64,000 bases of DNA from Trifolium pratense. Lineage: Eukaryota > Streptophyta > Magnoliopsida > Fabales > Fabaceae. Under the pieces are notes generated by a model. It saw nothing but the letters and a program-made list of their open reading frames with translations, was not told the origin of the DNA and did no database searches. The position numbers and the translations under genes are program-made. The DNA lies in contig NC_060061.1 in the NCBI RefSeq assembly GCF_020283565.1, positions 35,997,362 through 36,061,361 on the forward strand, given 5' to 3'. Shown here piece by piece: positions 47,461-60,452 of the stretch. Each line of letters begins with the position of its first letter. Position 1 is the stretch's first letter.

Positions 47461-50400
47461 ATGAATTTTACAAAACTCAACGACTCTCCCATGTTTCGTC
47501 AACAGGTTCTCTTCTGTTCTGTTCTATGTATGCTTTTTCTTTTCATGTTCATTTAAACATTGTATGTTGCTGTGCTTTGATCATTTTTCCCTATAAATCA
47601 CATAAACTTCTCGGATTAAACTTGTGTCCTTGTCATGTTCGGTGTATGTGTTTCATAGATTTTTACAAGGGAAAAAAAAATGTATGTATTAATTAATGTT
47701 GTTTTTCTAAACTTCTGTAAATTCAGAGAAAAATAGAAAATCATTTTTTACGCCGTCTGTGGGAATCGAACCCACGACCACATGGTTAAAAGCCATGCGC
47801 TCTACCAGCTGAGCTAAGACGGCTGATGATGAAATAGATATATATATGATTGATAATAAAGTATGGCTATGTAAAAATGCAGCTTCAGAGTTTGGAAGAA
47901 AGTGCAGAATCGTTACGTTCCAGATGTTGGAAGTTCTACAAAGGATGTAGAAAGTACACGTGAGTTGTTTCTTTTTCATGCCATTTCATTTGTTTCTTGA
48001 ACTTTGCAATTTGTGGTCGATTAAGATTCTCTTTGGATAAACAGCTTATTTGCAGTTAATAGCACAAGAATTTGTCATGATATGCACTTATTTATAAGCT
48101 TACATAAGTTATTTTTATAGAAAAAGATAAATTGTTGTTATATATGTTACGGGCCTACGAGCTATTTTCATAAGCTATATTGGAGAAACTATGAAGCATA
48201 GACAATCCTTGGATTAGACATGTCTGGGTGTCGGTGTATGACAACGACACTTATGAAAGTTGTCTTCATAAGTTCTCCTAAACAGTCTTTCACAAAACTT
48301 ATGTTCGTAGATAAACTCAAATAAGTAAGTCCAAACATGTCCTAAATAGAAGTTATTAAGCGATGGTTCTCATGTTCTTAAATTTCTAATACCCTAACAG
48401 TACTTTCAACCTTTTTTTAGGGAAGGGCTAGGAGAGGCATATGATGGAGACATTGGATTTGCAACTGCACTTGAAAGTTTTGGAGGAGGCCATAGTGACC
48501 CTCTTTTTGTAACTTTGGGAGGTACTTAACCTTATCGTTCTTTTGTCTTTTCTTTTAAAATAAATCTAAATGGTTTCTTTGTTGTATTCTTGTTGCTTAA
48601 CAAGAGACATTGATTCTAGATGTGTACTTTCAAGATAGACACGAGTGGTAGATTAGTGGGACGTGGGCCTGACCCACTAATCTTCCACTTATATCCATCT
48701 CTCTCATAAATGGACAATAAATAAAGATAAAAAATGGAATCCGGACTCAGGTTTTGTACCATCCCGGACGTGTATTTCCGGCCAAAGTGGATCCTTAGTT
48801 ATATATTTGTCTTGTCCCAACATGAAAACTTACCTAAAAACATTATATGACCAGGACCTGTAATGACCAAATTCTCTATTGCTTTGAGAGAAATCAGTAC
48901 ACACAAGGAACTTCTTCGGTCGCAGGTAATGATATGCTACTGTCTATTTATGATCCTCCTAAATTGGATTAAACTACAAGATGATATTGTTGAAAATTCT
49001 TTGTTAATTTGATTTGTAGAGTAACTCAGCTAGACACAATTGATCTAGTTAACATTGCTAACCTGACTGTACTTGATGTGACTTCTTAGATCGAGCATAT
49101 GCTGAATGACCGGTTAATGAACATCCTAAATGTCGAAATCGTTGATGTCAAGGTATATAGCGAGTAGCATAATTTTTTAAATGTTAATACATATTTAATA
49201 TTGTTGATTTTTTTTTTATGCTAAACACATGGTAATGTGGTATGCTAAGTCATCATACCTGATGATATATTCATAATAGTGTCGATTCAACAAAATATTA
49301 AAAATTCGTGCATTAAGTATGACTTGTGAAAATTATATTTTAACGCCGTCAAGTGATGCTTGCAGGAAGCTCGGAAGCGTTTTGATAAAGCTTCCCAATT
49401 ATATGATCAGGTGCTATGAACATTGAATAATATAATTGTCTCTGCATCCATTTTTTTCTTTTCCTTCTACTGTCTTCAGCTATACAATTTACTTTCCGAA
49501 TTCATTTTTCACTCAGTTTCTGCATTGGCAAAATTTCAATGTATCTTTTGGTTTTCGCCTTTTCGGTGAATGACTTGCTTCATTTGATTTATGTTTCAAC
49601 ATCTTCAACTCACTTATGTTGAATTTCTTATGTTGATGCTCTCAAATTTCATTACTGAGATAGGAAGAAATTAATTTGAGTTATGACAGATATATTTAAG
49701 TATGAACATTCAATAAAGTATGATCTTATTTTAACCATTCTCACTTTTTGGACTTTCAAAGCACTTCGTATCGTAGTGTTTTAATTATAAGTTTATCGTC
49801 CTTTCTCTTGATCATAACACAAATGAAACTTGGATTTCATGTTACAGGCACGTGAGAAGTTTATGTCATTGAGAAAAAGTACCAAGTTTGATGTTGCAGC
49901 TGTTATAGAAGAGGTAGGTCAAGTAGCTCATTTTTGGCATTGTATTGACAAACATTTTATTATCTTGTCATGGACTACCATGATCTTTTTTAATCTAATC
50001 TGGTAGAGAGACATTCCAGGAATTGCACAATGCAAGAACAATATTCGAGGAAGCTCGTTTCAATCTGGTAATATTAGTAGAACATGATATGCTGCTTTTA
50101 ATAAGAGTGTATGAAATGCATTTGCTCATATCTTAACTACAGCACATTTCATCATTTGTTCTAGGTTGGTGCTCTTCATAATATTGAGGCAAAGAAGAGA
50201 TTTGAATTTTTGGAGGCTGTCACTGGAGTTATGGATGCTCATCTTCGATACTTTCAACAGGTATATATGGCATAGTCATATACAACATTATCCATATGCT
50301 CGCTTTGGTCTAAAATATAAGCAAAAAGTTACATATATTCGGTTCAAATTTGGATCAAATACATCTTCTTATATATAAGACTAGAGGTAGTACAATTTTG

Positions 50401-53400
50401 CACTTACGCCGATTTTAATAATTCTTTCTCTTGCAGGGATATCAGCAGTTACAAGAGCTGGAGCCTTTCATTATTGAGGTTAGGAAACATTTCACTTCTG
50501 CAGATATTTATCTGGTTTTCTTTTGATTATATGTTTAAAGTGAGAATATTGCATTTAGAATGCATATACTTCCTCAAAACTCAAAATCTATGATAATTTG
50601 ACATGTGAAAACAATGAAACTCATTAGAAATACAAAAATGGAATGTGTAATGTCATGTATCGAGAAAAACTGTTGGTTTGAAGAATATTGTGAATATTGA
50701 CTGAATGGAAGATTTCCTTTCTTGTATCTACTATGTTGTAGGTTTTGGCTTATGCACAAAAGGCAAGAGAAAGTTACAATGAGGAGCAGATTTCTCTTTG
50801 TGAAAGAATGGTAGAGTACAAAAAACTAAGTTACCAAGAAAGTAGGTTGTCCTTGAATGGCCCTTATGGTTCTCCCAGTGCAGAGAATGCGCATACGCAT
50901 CCTTTTTCTAGGATATCAAGTAGTGTGCTAGATGCAGTAGCTGAATCAGCTGCAAATGGAAAGGTATTTCAGGATATGATGTTTTTCCCTCTACTTCATT
51001 TCATTATACTTAGTTTTCATTCTTGAGTCACAAAAGTTGAGCACTATATATGTGTAGGTTCGAGTCATTCGACAAGGGTATCTTTCAAAACGTTCCTCGA
51101 ATTTGAGGGCCGACTGGAAGAGAAGATTTTTTGTTCTTGATAGTCTCGGAACGCTTTACTACTATCGTAAACCATTACAAGTAAATGTAAGTATCGAAGT
51201 AAAACTAAACGTTAAATACTAATTAAGTAATGAATATTGTATATTTAGCGATGCTTATTTTATCACATTATCTTGTTACTGAATTTTAGCATGTAACAAT
51301 CCTTTCAGAGTCATAATCAGCAATGTACACAGAGAAATTGTGCCAATGAAAACAGTGCTGGCATTTTGAGTAGGTTGCTTTCTTCGCAATACCATGCAGC
51401 TGTTCCTGATGAAAAATCTGTAGCACGTCACACGGTGAACCTGCTCACAGCAACAATCAAGGTTGATGCTGAGCAATCAGATTTAAGGTTCTGCTTCAGG
51501 ATTATTTCGCCCTCAAAGATGTATACTTTGCAGGTAAACACAATCAATAATTTGATTTCATTAACATGTAAGTTTGGTATTTATCATTACTCTTCACTAT
51601 GCTTTGGACATAATTTGCAGGCAGAAAATGCCCTTGACCAGATGGATTGGATGGAAAAAATAAACGGAGTCATTGCATCCTTATTGTCTGTACAGACACT
51701 AGGTGTAAAGGTAGACAGCGATTTTTATTTTAAACACATCATTGGATGCATGTATTAATAGTGACTACTAAAATTATAAAAAAAATAATTACGTGACAGT
51801 ATAAATCAGCTGACGCAGAAAGCTATGACAGCGACTCTTCCAACAACACCGACACATTACAAAGTTTACAAGACCATGATCAATTAGGGAGTGGAGAATT
51901 TGCACCCAAGAACTCCGCCATTCGTAAATCATTTGAAAAATCATCTGAAGACTTGCAGAAGAATAAGCAGTGTGTAAGAGTTGAACAGCCAATTGATATT
52001 CTAAGAAAGGTTAGTGGGAATGATAAATGTGCCGATTGCGGTAAACCTGAACCAGATTGGGCATCCTTAAACCTTGGTATCCTTGTATGCATTGAATGTT
52101 CCGGCGTTCACCGTAATCTTGGTGTACATATATCAAAAGTAAGTAGTTGATGTTGATGTTTAATTACTTATCCAAATCTTATTGTTCATATTTTGTTTAT
52201 TAATGGTTTATAAGGCTTTCTGTTATCAGTCCTCACTCTTGCAACTAAGACGTGATGACATTTTTTTGCAGGTAAGATCACTGAAACTTGATGTCAAAGT
52301 GTGGGATTCCTCCGTCTTAACTATGTTTCAGTCACTTGGAAATCTCTTTGCAAACTCGGTCTGGGAGGAGCTTTTACATGCCGCAACAAGTACTTCACAA
52401 ACTGATGACACTCCTTACGGGTAAGTTTGCAAGAGATTGATAGGGTTAAGTGGCTAAACTTTCACTAACATTTTTGCAACCTGCATTGCAGTTCATTCAA
52501 AGGCGATAAAAACAAGTTAGGTTATGCAAGAAAACCAGAACTTGATGATCCTATTGCACTAAAGGAAAGATTCATTCATGCAAAGGTAATCTAATTCTTA
52601 CTTTTAGTTTTTTCTCACATAGATAGAACTTGACTGTTTCCCTTATCACAGTACGCGGAGAAAGTCTTTGTTCGACAGTTGCCGAAAAGCCACCACCTTC
52701 TTTCAGTGGCACAACAAGTGATGGAATGCATCTGTGCCAATGACAAGAAAGCAGTGTACCGGCACATTGTCAAATCAGATGTGGATATCAATTCTGTTAG
52801 TGGAGACATAATATCTGGTATGCCTTCTAGTCACAAAAGTCCAAACTTCTGGAAATTTTTTGCTGTTAAAATTTGAAATAGGATACAAAATAATTAATTC
52901 TAGTGCAGGCTATTTTTCTAATATGTCGTCTTCAAGTGATTCAAACAAATCTTCTACAAGTAAAACTCAGATAATGGAGGACATGCACGAAGGTTCTAGT
53001 GTGCTTCACTTGGCTTGCCTAACAAGCGATGCTGGAATGATAGAGCTTCTTCTACAGTATGGCGCAGATGTAAATGCTATTGATTCAAGAGGTAGGACAC
53101 CGCTGCATTACTGCGTTTTGAGAGGAAAGACTGCAGCTGCCAAATTGTTTATTACAAGGTAATACATATTTTGAAATGTTTCTAGATATTCCAATTTTTT
53201 TTACTTTACATCCCTATATTCTCTATCATTGGATTAATGTATGTGCTAACTGCTGAACATTTTAGAACATAAAAATCTATATTTGATCAAGAACAATTAT
53301 TTTCAGGGGAGCCAATCCACTTGCTGTAGATAACGAAGGCAACACTCCACTTATGCTTGCACCAGAACCCGGGGCTATTGGCAAAGACATTCTTGCTCTC

Positions 53401-53415
53401 TTAACAAGCAGATGA
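47461..53415 (+). CDS. ACAP-type ArfGAP (BAR-PH-ArfGAP-ankyrin), AGD1/AGD3-VAN3 class, 808 aa
   Basis: Stimulates GTP hydrolysis by Arf small GTPases on trafficking membranes; Arabidopsis relatives act in vein patterning and root-hair growth. Exons: 47461-47505, 47883-47959, 48421-48521, 48855-48925, 49090-49152, 49366-49410, 49848-49913, 50020-50067, 50165-50260, 50437-50478, 50742-50963, 51058-51186, 51309-51533, 51621-51710, 51800-52138, 52272-52420, 52492-52585, 52652-52817, 52909-53158, 53307-53415. The total is 2427 bp and the frame closes at TGA. BAR domain about 5-270 ([48 protein letters not shown]). PH domain about 293-435 ([20 protein letters not shown]). ArfGAP zinc finger CADC (517-520) and CIEC (537-540), with arginine finger in SGVHRNLG. 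Ankyrin repeats about 710-795 ([21 protein letters not shown]). The start is the only in-frame ATG giving the family N-terminus [15 protein letters not shown]. Intron 1 carries an antisense tRNA gene. Confidence 0.95.
47751..47823 (-). tRNA. tRNA-Lys (anticodon TTT)
   Basis: 73 nt. The acceptor stem GCCGTCT pairs with AGACGGC, discriminator G. D arm TAGCTCAGCTGGTAGAGC; anticodon loop CTTTTAA, flanked by stem CATGG/CCATG; T arm GTGGGTTCGATTCCCAC. All invariant positions look intact, with no CCA and no intron. It lies antisense inside intron 1 (47506-47882) of the ArfGAP gene, and a T-run (plus-strand A-run at 47730-47740) follows its 3' end. Confidence 0.95.
50290..50395. repeat. Stowaway-like remnant in an ArfGAP intron
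   Basis: CTCGCTTTGGTCTAAAATAT pairs imperfectly with TTATATATAAGACTAGAGGT, as in Stowaway ends. Lies in the intron 50261-50436, close to the following exon. Confidence 0.5.
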
Positions 53416-54852
53416 CGTTTACCGTAAAAAAAATTCCATGCCTCACTTCTAAGAGAAAATTGAGGATCAACCAACAAGTCGTTCAGTCGCACACATCCCG
53501 AAAATACACATTTTTTGTTCGGAGCATGGAGCTGGTGGGTTGGTTTGCTAGGTCACAACTCACATGTTTGTGATTGTCATCTTTTGTGAGTAAGATGGGA
53601 TAGGCTGTTTAATGAGGTCTTCACATCCATTTCAATTTTCATCTAGAGTCTGAGTTTTGTAACATATTCCGAAATTTTGGAGTTTATCATATGATCAAAG
53701 TTATATAGTACAGGGGTTGTATATAAATTACATGAGTGATTATTCATCAAGATTTATGTTCCTTAATTGTGCGCCTGGTTTTGGATGCTGCTAGCTATTG
53801 AAAGGGAAATTTTAGTTCAACTGAAAAATTATGATATTGCTAAGTTGAACGTCTTTATCCGGGTTTGAACTCGGGACCTCACAGTTATACGTAAGTTTCA
53901 ATAGTGTTTACCACTTTGTTGTACGCTTTTCCTTTTCTAAAAAATTCTTCCATCCAAAACATACTAATAATGGTAAATTGGTAATTGTTTGTTAAAAAAA
54001 TGGTATATTGGGTAGTAGTTGTAGTAGTAGTAGTAATAATGTGGTCCTAGTTTCCTTGGATATTTATGGCTTACTATACATGATAAGCCATCTCTATCTC
54101 TAGGGGAGCATAATCATCTAAGGTCTTCTATAAATAGTACTCCTCTAGTCTTTATTAAAAAAAGGGGAAGAAAAAAATCATTGAGACTAGGAGATTCTTT
54201 AATATGATAATTTTAAACATAGTATAAGAGTATAAAATTCATTTGAATATAAGTGCAACACAAAATTTATAGTAATTTTGTTGCCTTTTTCCTTCTGTAT
54301 AGGATTAGGACCAGAGCTACTACCATTAAGGGCACTTTATCAAAAGTTGTTGCATTAGTAACCTTGTTTTTTATTCATTATTTGGAAATTAGATCAAAAG
54401 GTGGAGATTATGTGTTAGCTTAGCAGATACCTCTAGTATTGCCAATTTTGCTGTTGATGCCATTCATTATATGAAATAGCTTCCCTTATTTTTCAATCTA
54501 CTTTTTGCTTCAAAAGGGAAAGATAAAATATATAATAAATTTGTGATGGCCACGTTTAAATTGGGGGGGACCAAAATAGCATGTCACTTCAAATTTGTGT
54601 CCTTTCTGAAAGGAGTATAAAGAGGATAATCAATTGGACACAAAAAAACAATCTTCACATTAAAACTTGTAGAAGGTGCCAATCAAACTGTTGCTAAAAG
54701 AAATAACTTCTAGTTCAACTTAAACTGAAATCACCAGAGACAGTATCATACACTTGAATTGTAAACATTAAAAAGTAAAGAAACTGATAAAACTTGCTAA
54801 AGTGACGGTTTGAAATGGAAAGTACTACTAGTTTGTTTGTTGCCAAAACTAA
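53416..54852. other. Convergent 3' flanks and a SINE remnant
   Basis: 3' UTRs of the plus-strand ArfGAP and the minus-strand bHLH gene face each other here. A minus-strand SINE-like segment lies at about 53840-53940: on the minus strand, GGTCCCGAGTTCAAACCCGG is a box B. A/T-rich elsewhere, no gene. Confidence 0.5.
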
Positions 54853-57591
54853 TTAATTAGGCCATTCCATTAAGCCAGCTAAATCCAAGAGTACTGCTTT
54901 GATTTGCTCTGGAAGGACATCTTGACCTTCTTTGCATTGCTGTAAGACAAAAAAAAAAAAGCAACTGTGAGCAATGGTTGCGGTTTTTTAATGAATAATT
55001 GAAAACCCTTTTGATTACAAATGAAGAAAGTACTGAATGTTATAATGCTAACATGATACTCAGTTAAATGTACCTCGGCTCTAAATATATCCATAGCAAA
55101 TCCATTGAAACAGCTTATAACAGCTTGCTGAATGTCTAATCCAAGGTTATCCAAAGCCTTCATGGTTGACAGCAAAAGACCAGGTTTGCGAGGACAAAAC
55201 ATGTGGATATTCACAGCCCTTCCTTCCCGCAACCGAACCTCGATCTATACAAAAAATGAAAATGGCAATTGGACAATGGCATCAAGAAAACTTTCTATTG
55301 AATCATTCTAATGACAACCAAAATGCTCAAATGTGTATATGAGGCTAGTGTCATACTAAGATCAATAAGTCTAGACATGGTAAATAGGAATCATAAGACT
55401 TTATAATATTCAATGTTTTTACTTTAGGTAGAAAAAAACAAAGAGGGAATTCAAATAGATAAGACATACGGCTAATTCCAGAATAATTCGTTTTCATTTA
55501 CAGAACAAATGTCTTTCACATCGAACCATAGTAATGAAAAAACTATCCGAATTATTATGCACACACAAGGTATAATGGTGCAAGTTGTGTACGACAATTA
55601 ATGCAATTGTGTCTATCATATAGTAATGTAGTAGAATTCTCTATAACAACAACACATTTATGCAATGAGTCTTAAAGCACACAAACAAAGGATTCGAAAT
55701 TGTGTGCAGCGTGCAGTCAGCCACATCTAGACCGTTCAGTCTATATCTCGATGTAGATTTTGATTTGTTTTTTTAAACCTAAAATACCTATCTTGAAATA
55801 TGAAACGTATGATATTTGATTATATGGTCAAGATGTGGCCGACTAGTCGTAAAGTTGTGATTGCACACAACCCGCATCCACGAGAAAATTTGCTAGCTGT
55901 CAATCTACACACCACTATTTCTAGTTACAGGAATTAAGAATATAAAGTAAGAAAGCAATGTGAATTTGAGGAAATATGTAAACAAAAAGACAACTTCAAG
56001 CATTTGGACTAACAACATTACCCTGGCAGGTTGGGTGGCAGGTTGGCCATTGGGGCTTGGCAATGAGCTGGGGCATAGTTCTTCTTTGATACGACTTGGC
56101 AACGAAGATGGAGTCGGTGTCAAAGGATGGAAGCTTGAAACAGGTGTTAGTGAAGATCCAGCAGGTGTTGATTCCAACTCGTTATGAAGGTCATTGATCC
56201 TTTGCAAAAGTTCCTTCAGATACTCAATTGCATCCCCAAGAATTGAAGCCCTATCCATCTATGAAAGCAAAAAACATGTCACAGAATCCATAGATGATAG
56301 ATCCACAACAAATCACAGCAACAAAACATCACAATTAAAGCTTTTAAACATATTAACTACCTTAATTAGCTAATTACCATAATAAACCCTTATTATCAAA
56401 ATTCTTAACAATGACTCACAGATCAAATCTTTAAGAATCATGAATTAGTAACTAACATAAACATCAATCAAGATAGAAAATGAAACTCATCAAACAGTGT
56501 AAGTAAGAACTTGAAATTTTGAAATTAAAGAGGCTGCAAAAAATTTAAACCCTTACTTTGCTAATCTTTGGAACAACAGACCTCAGCATATAGAGTCTAT
56601 CATTGAGCTTCTTCCGGCGACGACGTTCCGCCATCAAATTCTTAGCAGGGATTCCTTTCTTCTTCCCTTTCTGATCAACACCACCAGTTACAGTACTATT
56701 ACCATTAGAACCATTTCCACAGTTTTTGCCATCAATCTCTTCCATCTTACCAAAATTGTTACTCTCAGTCAAATCATCAGAATCATAGTTCAAACCAGAC
56801 CCGTCAAAACTCAAATCATCAAATTCATCTCCACCACTCATCTTCCTTTTCTTATCATTCCCTCCACCCATTTCACACTTTCCCAAGTTTTTTCTCAGTG
56901 CTGCTCTTTTCTGAAACAGAGTCGGTTGTGTTCCAGAAGAAGGTAAAGAATCAAGAGGTCTCAAAATCTTAGACCTGTTCAAAAACAGTGACTTTCCAGA
57001 ACCCTCTTGAGAGTTCTGAAACCCCATGAAGCCATTGAAGCCATTGTTGATTTGAGGCAATTGGGGTAAGCTCAACTGATTAGTAGCACTAGTAGCTGGT
57101 AACTGATTTTTTGAAGTGAAATCAAAACTACCCATAAATGAAGAACAACCAGGTAACATTGAAACTTGATGATCAAGAAAACCACCAAGTTCACATGGAA
57201 TTTCAAAAGGGTTGTTGTTGAGAAGAGAAGAAAAGGTGTTAGTGTTAATGGGTTTAGGATTTGGAGGAAGAAAATACTGAAGATTTGATGGTGAAGGTGC
57301 TGAAGGATCAAGTGAGTTGAAAACAGAAGAAGAAGGTGAACATGAAGATGAAGAAACAGAATCAACAGTTTGGAGTAAAACGTTGTCTAAGTTAGGAGAA
57401 AAAGCCATGTCTCTGATGTACCATTCAGCATCTTCATCATTGATTTGAAGCATGGGTTTGATGAAAGCAGAGAAATCTTGTGAGTTGTTAGAGATGAAAG
57501 GTGAAGCAGATGAAGGAGTGTTAGGGTTTGTAGTGTTTTCATCTTCTCTTTCTTCTACCCAACCATTGTTACTGTTCATTCTGGAAATCAT
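54853..57591 (-). CDS. ICE1: bHLH transcription factor ICE1/SCREAM, 509 aa
   Basis: ICE1/SCRM activates cold-response CBF genes and, with SPCH/MUTE/FAMA, drives stomatal lineage steps. Exons: 57591-56557, 56258-56022, 55244-55074, 54939-54853. The total is 1530 bp and the frame closes at TAA. The basic region and helix 1 [20 protein letters not shown] (about 318-337) end at the exon boundary; helix 2 begins [26 protein letters not shown] (228-233) lies within the family motif FQKRAAMR, which includes the residue altered in the classic ice1-1/scrm-D allele and is reported as a MAP-kinase docking site. A C-terminal ACT-like domain follows ([50 protein letters not shown]). Serine/asparagine-rich N-terminus (SSSCSPSS near 81). 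The first ATG (57591) is used; a second at residue 5 is possible. A (GA)36 tract lies 80 bp upstream. Confidence 0.95.
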
Positions 57592-57668
57592 GGTTTTTTG
57601 GTTTTTGATTCTGACAAAAAAAAAGGTTGTGGTTTTTTTTTATTTATTTATAATGGGGTTTGCTTGTT

Positions 57669-57670
<2 letters not shown>

Positions 57671-57742
<72 letters not shown>
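57671..57742. repeat. (GA)36 microsatellite in the ICE1 leader
   Basis: About 72 bp of uninterrupted GA on the plus strand, i.e. CT on the transcribed sense, 80-150 bp upstream of the ICE1 start codon. GA/CT tracts in plant leaders are known targets of BPC (GAGA-binding) factors. It creates spurious ORFs in several frames. Confidence 0.95.
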
Positions 57743-57745
<3 letters not shown>

Positions 57746-59972
57746 AGGAAGATTTGAGGGGACAGTGGTTGAGTTTTGGGTTTCAAAGGAAGGAGAAAAG
57801 GAAGAAAAAGGAACCATGAAGTTGCAGAAGGAAAAGGGTATTTGCTTTTTTTGTGTAAAATAATTGAGAAATGATATTTTAAGCTTACAATTTTCATACT
57901 ACAGTACAAAAAGAAAAAACAAATTTAGACATGGTTAATGATTACTAATGGGGGTTAATAACGTGGTTAATGATTACTAATAGGGTTTTCTTAACTGATT
58001 TTAAAGCGTTCTTAATTACTAGTAGGTGTTTAGGGTTCACAACTCCGATTTTTGTATATTACACGCAATCATTCAATTTCAATTTTTGAGAACCACTTTT
58101 TTCATATTATGCTGCAAAGGCATGATGAATGGGATGAGCAATGCACGCAACCCTCCTTGATATTTTCTTAATCGAAATGCTACTTCTGGCGAAATAACTT
58201 TTACGAAAAAATCACGATAGAGTAATGACAATGCATTTAACCTTTTCAACTGTCCCAACTTTACACCAAGCGATTTGCAATGAATTCGGGATAAAACAAT
58301 TCGCTTGAAATGATATGACTCTTTTCTTAATAGATACGCGAATGTTTTTCATTAAACTCTTTACAGACTTGAATTCATTGAATTTAAAAGTAGATGCAGC
58401 CATGCACTCAATAGTTTGAAGTCGTATGATTATGATCGAACGATTTAAATATCACTTCAGAATTTTATATTAAACCAAAATAAAAAAACTGTTTTAAAAT
58501 TCAAACCGCCTGATCTTGATCAAATGGTTTACGATCGTTGACTACATGCAATCACGACTACACTAAATCTGATTCCGTTGTAACCTCTCACATAAATCAC
58601 CGGCTTTTCCTTAATTTTTCCACTTTTATTAACTAGTAGTTTTGGAAGGTTTTGAGAGTGCGGTTATGGGGAGAGGTAATGGCATAACCCTGAAACGTTA
58701 CAAACTAACTAACCAAACCAAAATCATGATTACCCCAAAATATGGCTTGTTGGCTGCAAAGCCATGTGATGATAGCATAACATACACACATTTTCGGTTT
58801 TTGCTTCCGTGCTTTTGTCTATGCACGTTTATTGTTCATTTTACACCCTCTATATATATTCCTTTTATCAAATCAAATATATATATAGAGGGAGAAAAAT
58901 GCCACTACTAACTCACATTTTTTAACATATTTTTTATTTTTAATTTGTTGAAATATATATGACTTTATCTAACTTTGTTCTGGACCGATTCAAGACTCAT
59001 GTTCGCTATGTCGACCTAGTCCCTAAGGCACCAAAGCCCAACAAAAGGAACATCAATTTCATAGAATCATAATGTCTCAAAGGCATTCAATGGTGGCATA
59101 ACTCGACATTTTTTAGCGCAATCTTCTAACGACCACAAACCAATGCTCCAAAGACACCATCACTCCTCCTATAAAAGGTGTTCTTATGCAAGACCACAGG
59201 ATATACAATTGTAATCTTAAAAAACTTCTCATTCCATGTTCTCATACTGACAATTAACTGTATGAGTGTTTGTAATTATACCCTACCAACTTCAACCTTG
59301 ACGGTTCACTGCTTGGCGTCGGTGACTTATTCCAATCAGTGCAGATCAAGTTTATTTTGTGATATTTTAAAAAAATAGACTATATGATGTCATATTTCAA
59401 TTATATTTTATAATAATACATTTAAATATGCAAAAAATAATGTAGGCTAATATGTTTAAATTATTGAAAATGTTAGCAAATTAATAATTTAAAATACTAA
59501 GCATACAATATACTATAATAAGAATAGTACTAAAAATATTATTAATATGTATTTAAGTAGGCATATTATTGTACATATGAGCTGCGTGTGGATCTTGGTG
59601 TCATCATTTATTGGGCCTGTACACCTTAATTCAAGAAAAGGCCCATTAGATCAAGAAGCGTTGAACTATAAAAGGAGATACTTAGGAAGATTCATTCTAG
59701 AGTAAAACAGTGTATTGTAACAGTCATTTTTTAGAGTGCTCTATAATTCTCTAAGACAGCTCACCTTTTATATTAATCTTGTATCATATAAAAACCGTCA
59801 CTATTTCGCAATATTAGGAAGTAAGTGGAGTATTAGGAAGTAGTAAGTAGCAGTGACAATTAAAGTATGAAAGTTTAATGCAGATGTACCAGTAGTATCA
59901 TATATAGAGTCCCAAGTATCAAGTATCTCGTGAACCTCTTATGGTCACCGCAGTTACTGCCCAATCGAAACT
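57743..59972. other. ICE1 upstream region with repeat remnants
   Basis: A short inverted repeat at about 58846-58893 (CCCTCTATATATAT ... ATATATATATAGAGGG) could form a hairpin. A stretch at 59590-59820 with TATAAAAGGA near 59669 and a run of short promoter/leader-like motifs may be an LTR remnant. No gene seen. A GATC-rich dispersed motif lies near 58430-58560. Confidence 0.4.
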
Positions 59973-60452
59973 ATAAGTTATGATCATTTCTCTCCTGACC
60001 CCTCACATTTCTTTTATACCCTCCAAAAATCTCATTTTGCCCTTTGCGGTTTGAAAAATTTTTGCCAAAAAACTTCGGTTTATATTCACTGAAGTCAAAT
60101 ATTAGACCATTTCGGTAACTGCGAACCGAACATTAGTATTTTCGGTACACAGAAACCGAACGTCAGCTTGTTCGGTACCTGCGAACCGAAATGTCCTAGA
60201 TTTCGGTACGTTGTTATCGAAAATTTTATTTGGTCGCTGGAATTAGGCCATTTTTGGCAGAAGTTTACCGAAATAATTGTTTCAGTATCTGCGAACCGAA
60301 ATGTCCCAGATTTCGGTAAGTGGTTACCGAAGTTTATCAGCATGTCAATTTCCTTCGGTTCGTATAAACCGCAGTACCCCAAGAGCAAAAACGGAAATTT
60401 AAGGAATAGAAAAGAAATGAGAAGGGTCGGGAGAGAAATGATCATAAGTTAT
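59973..60452. mobile_element. Mutator-like MITE with arrayed 20-bp dyads (462 bp)
   Basis: The body 59982-60443 begins GATCATTTCTCTCCTGACCC and ends with its complement (GGGTCGGGAGAGAAATGATC). The perfect 9-bp duplication ATAAGTTAT (59973-59981, 60444-60452) marks a Mutator-like element. The interior has about eight dyads TTCGGT(N8)ACCGAA, starting at 60074, 60111, 60141, 60171, 60202, 60281, 60312 and 60354. Ends and dyads match the element at 1470-2215. No credible ORF. Confidence 0.9.

Noticed and set aside
57452..57909. ORFs on both strands across the GA tract
   Set aside because: Simple-sequence translation (RERERE or SLSLSL) overlapping the ICE1 leader and first exon.
58642..58911. 89-aa ORF upstream of ICE1
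   Set aside because: No recognisable domain, ends within an AT-rich inverted repeat, no splice or promoter support.
60111..60331. CRISPR-like regular repeats
   Set aside because: Units are diverged 20-bp dyads with very short spacers, inside a transposon in a plant genome.
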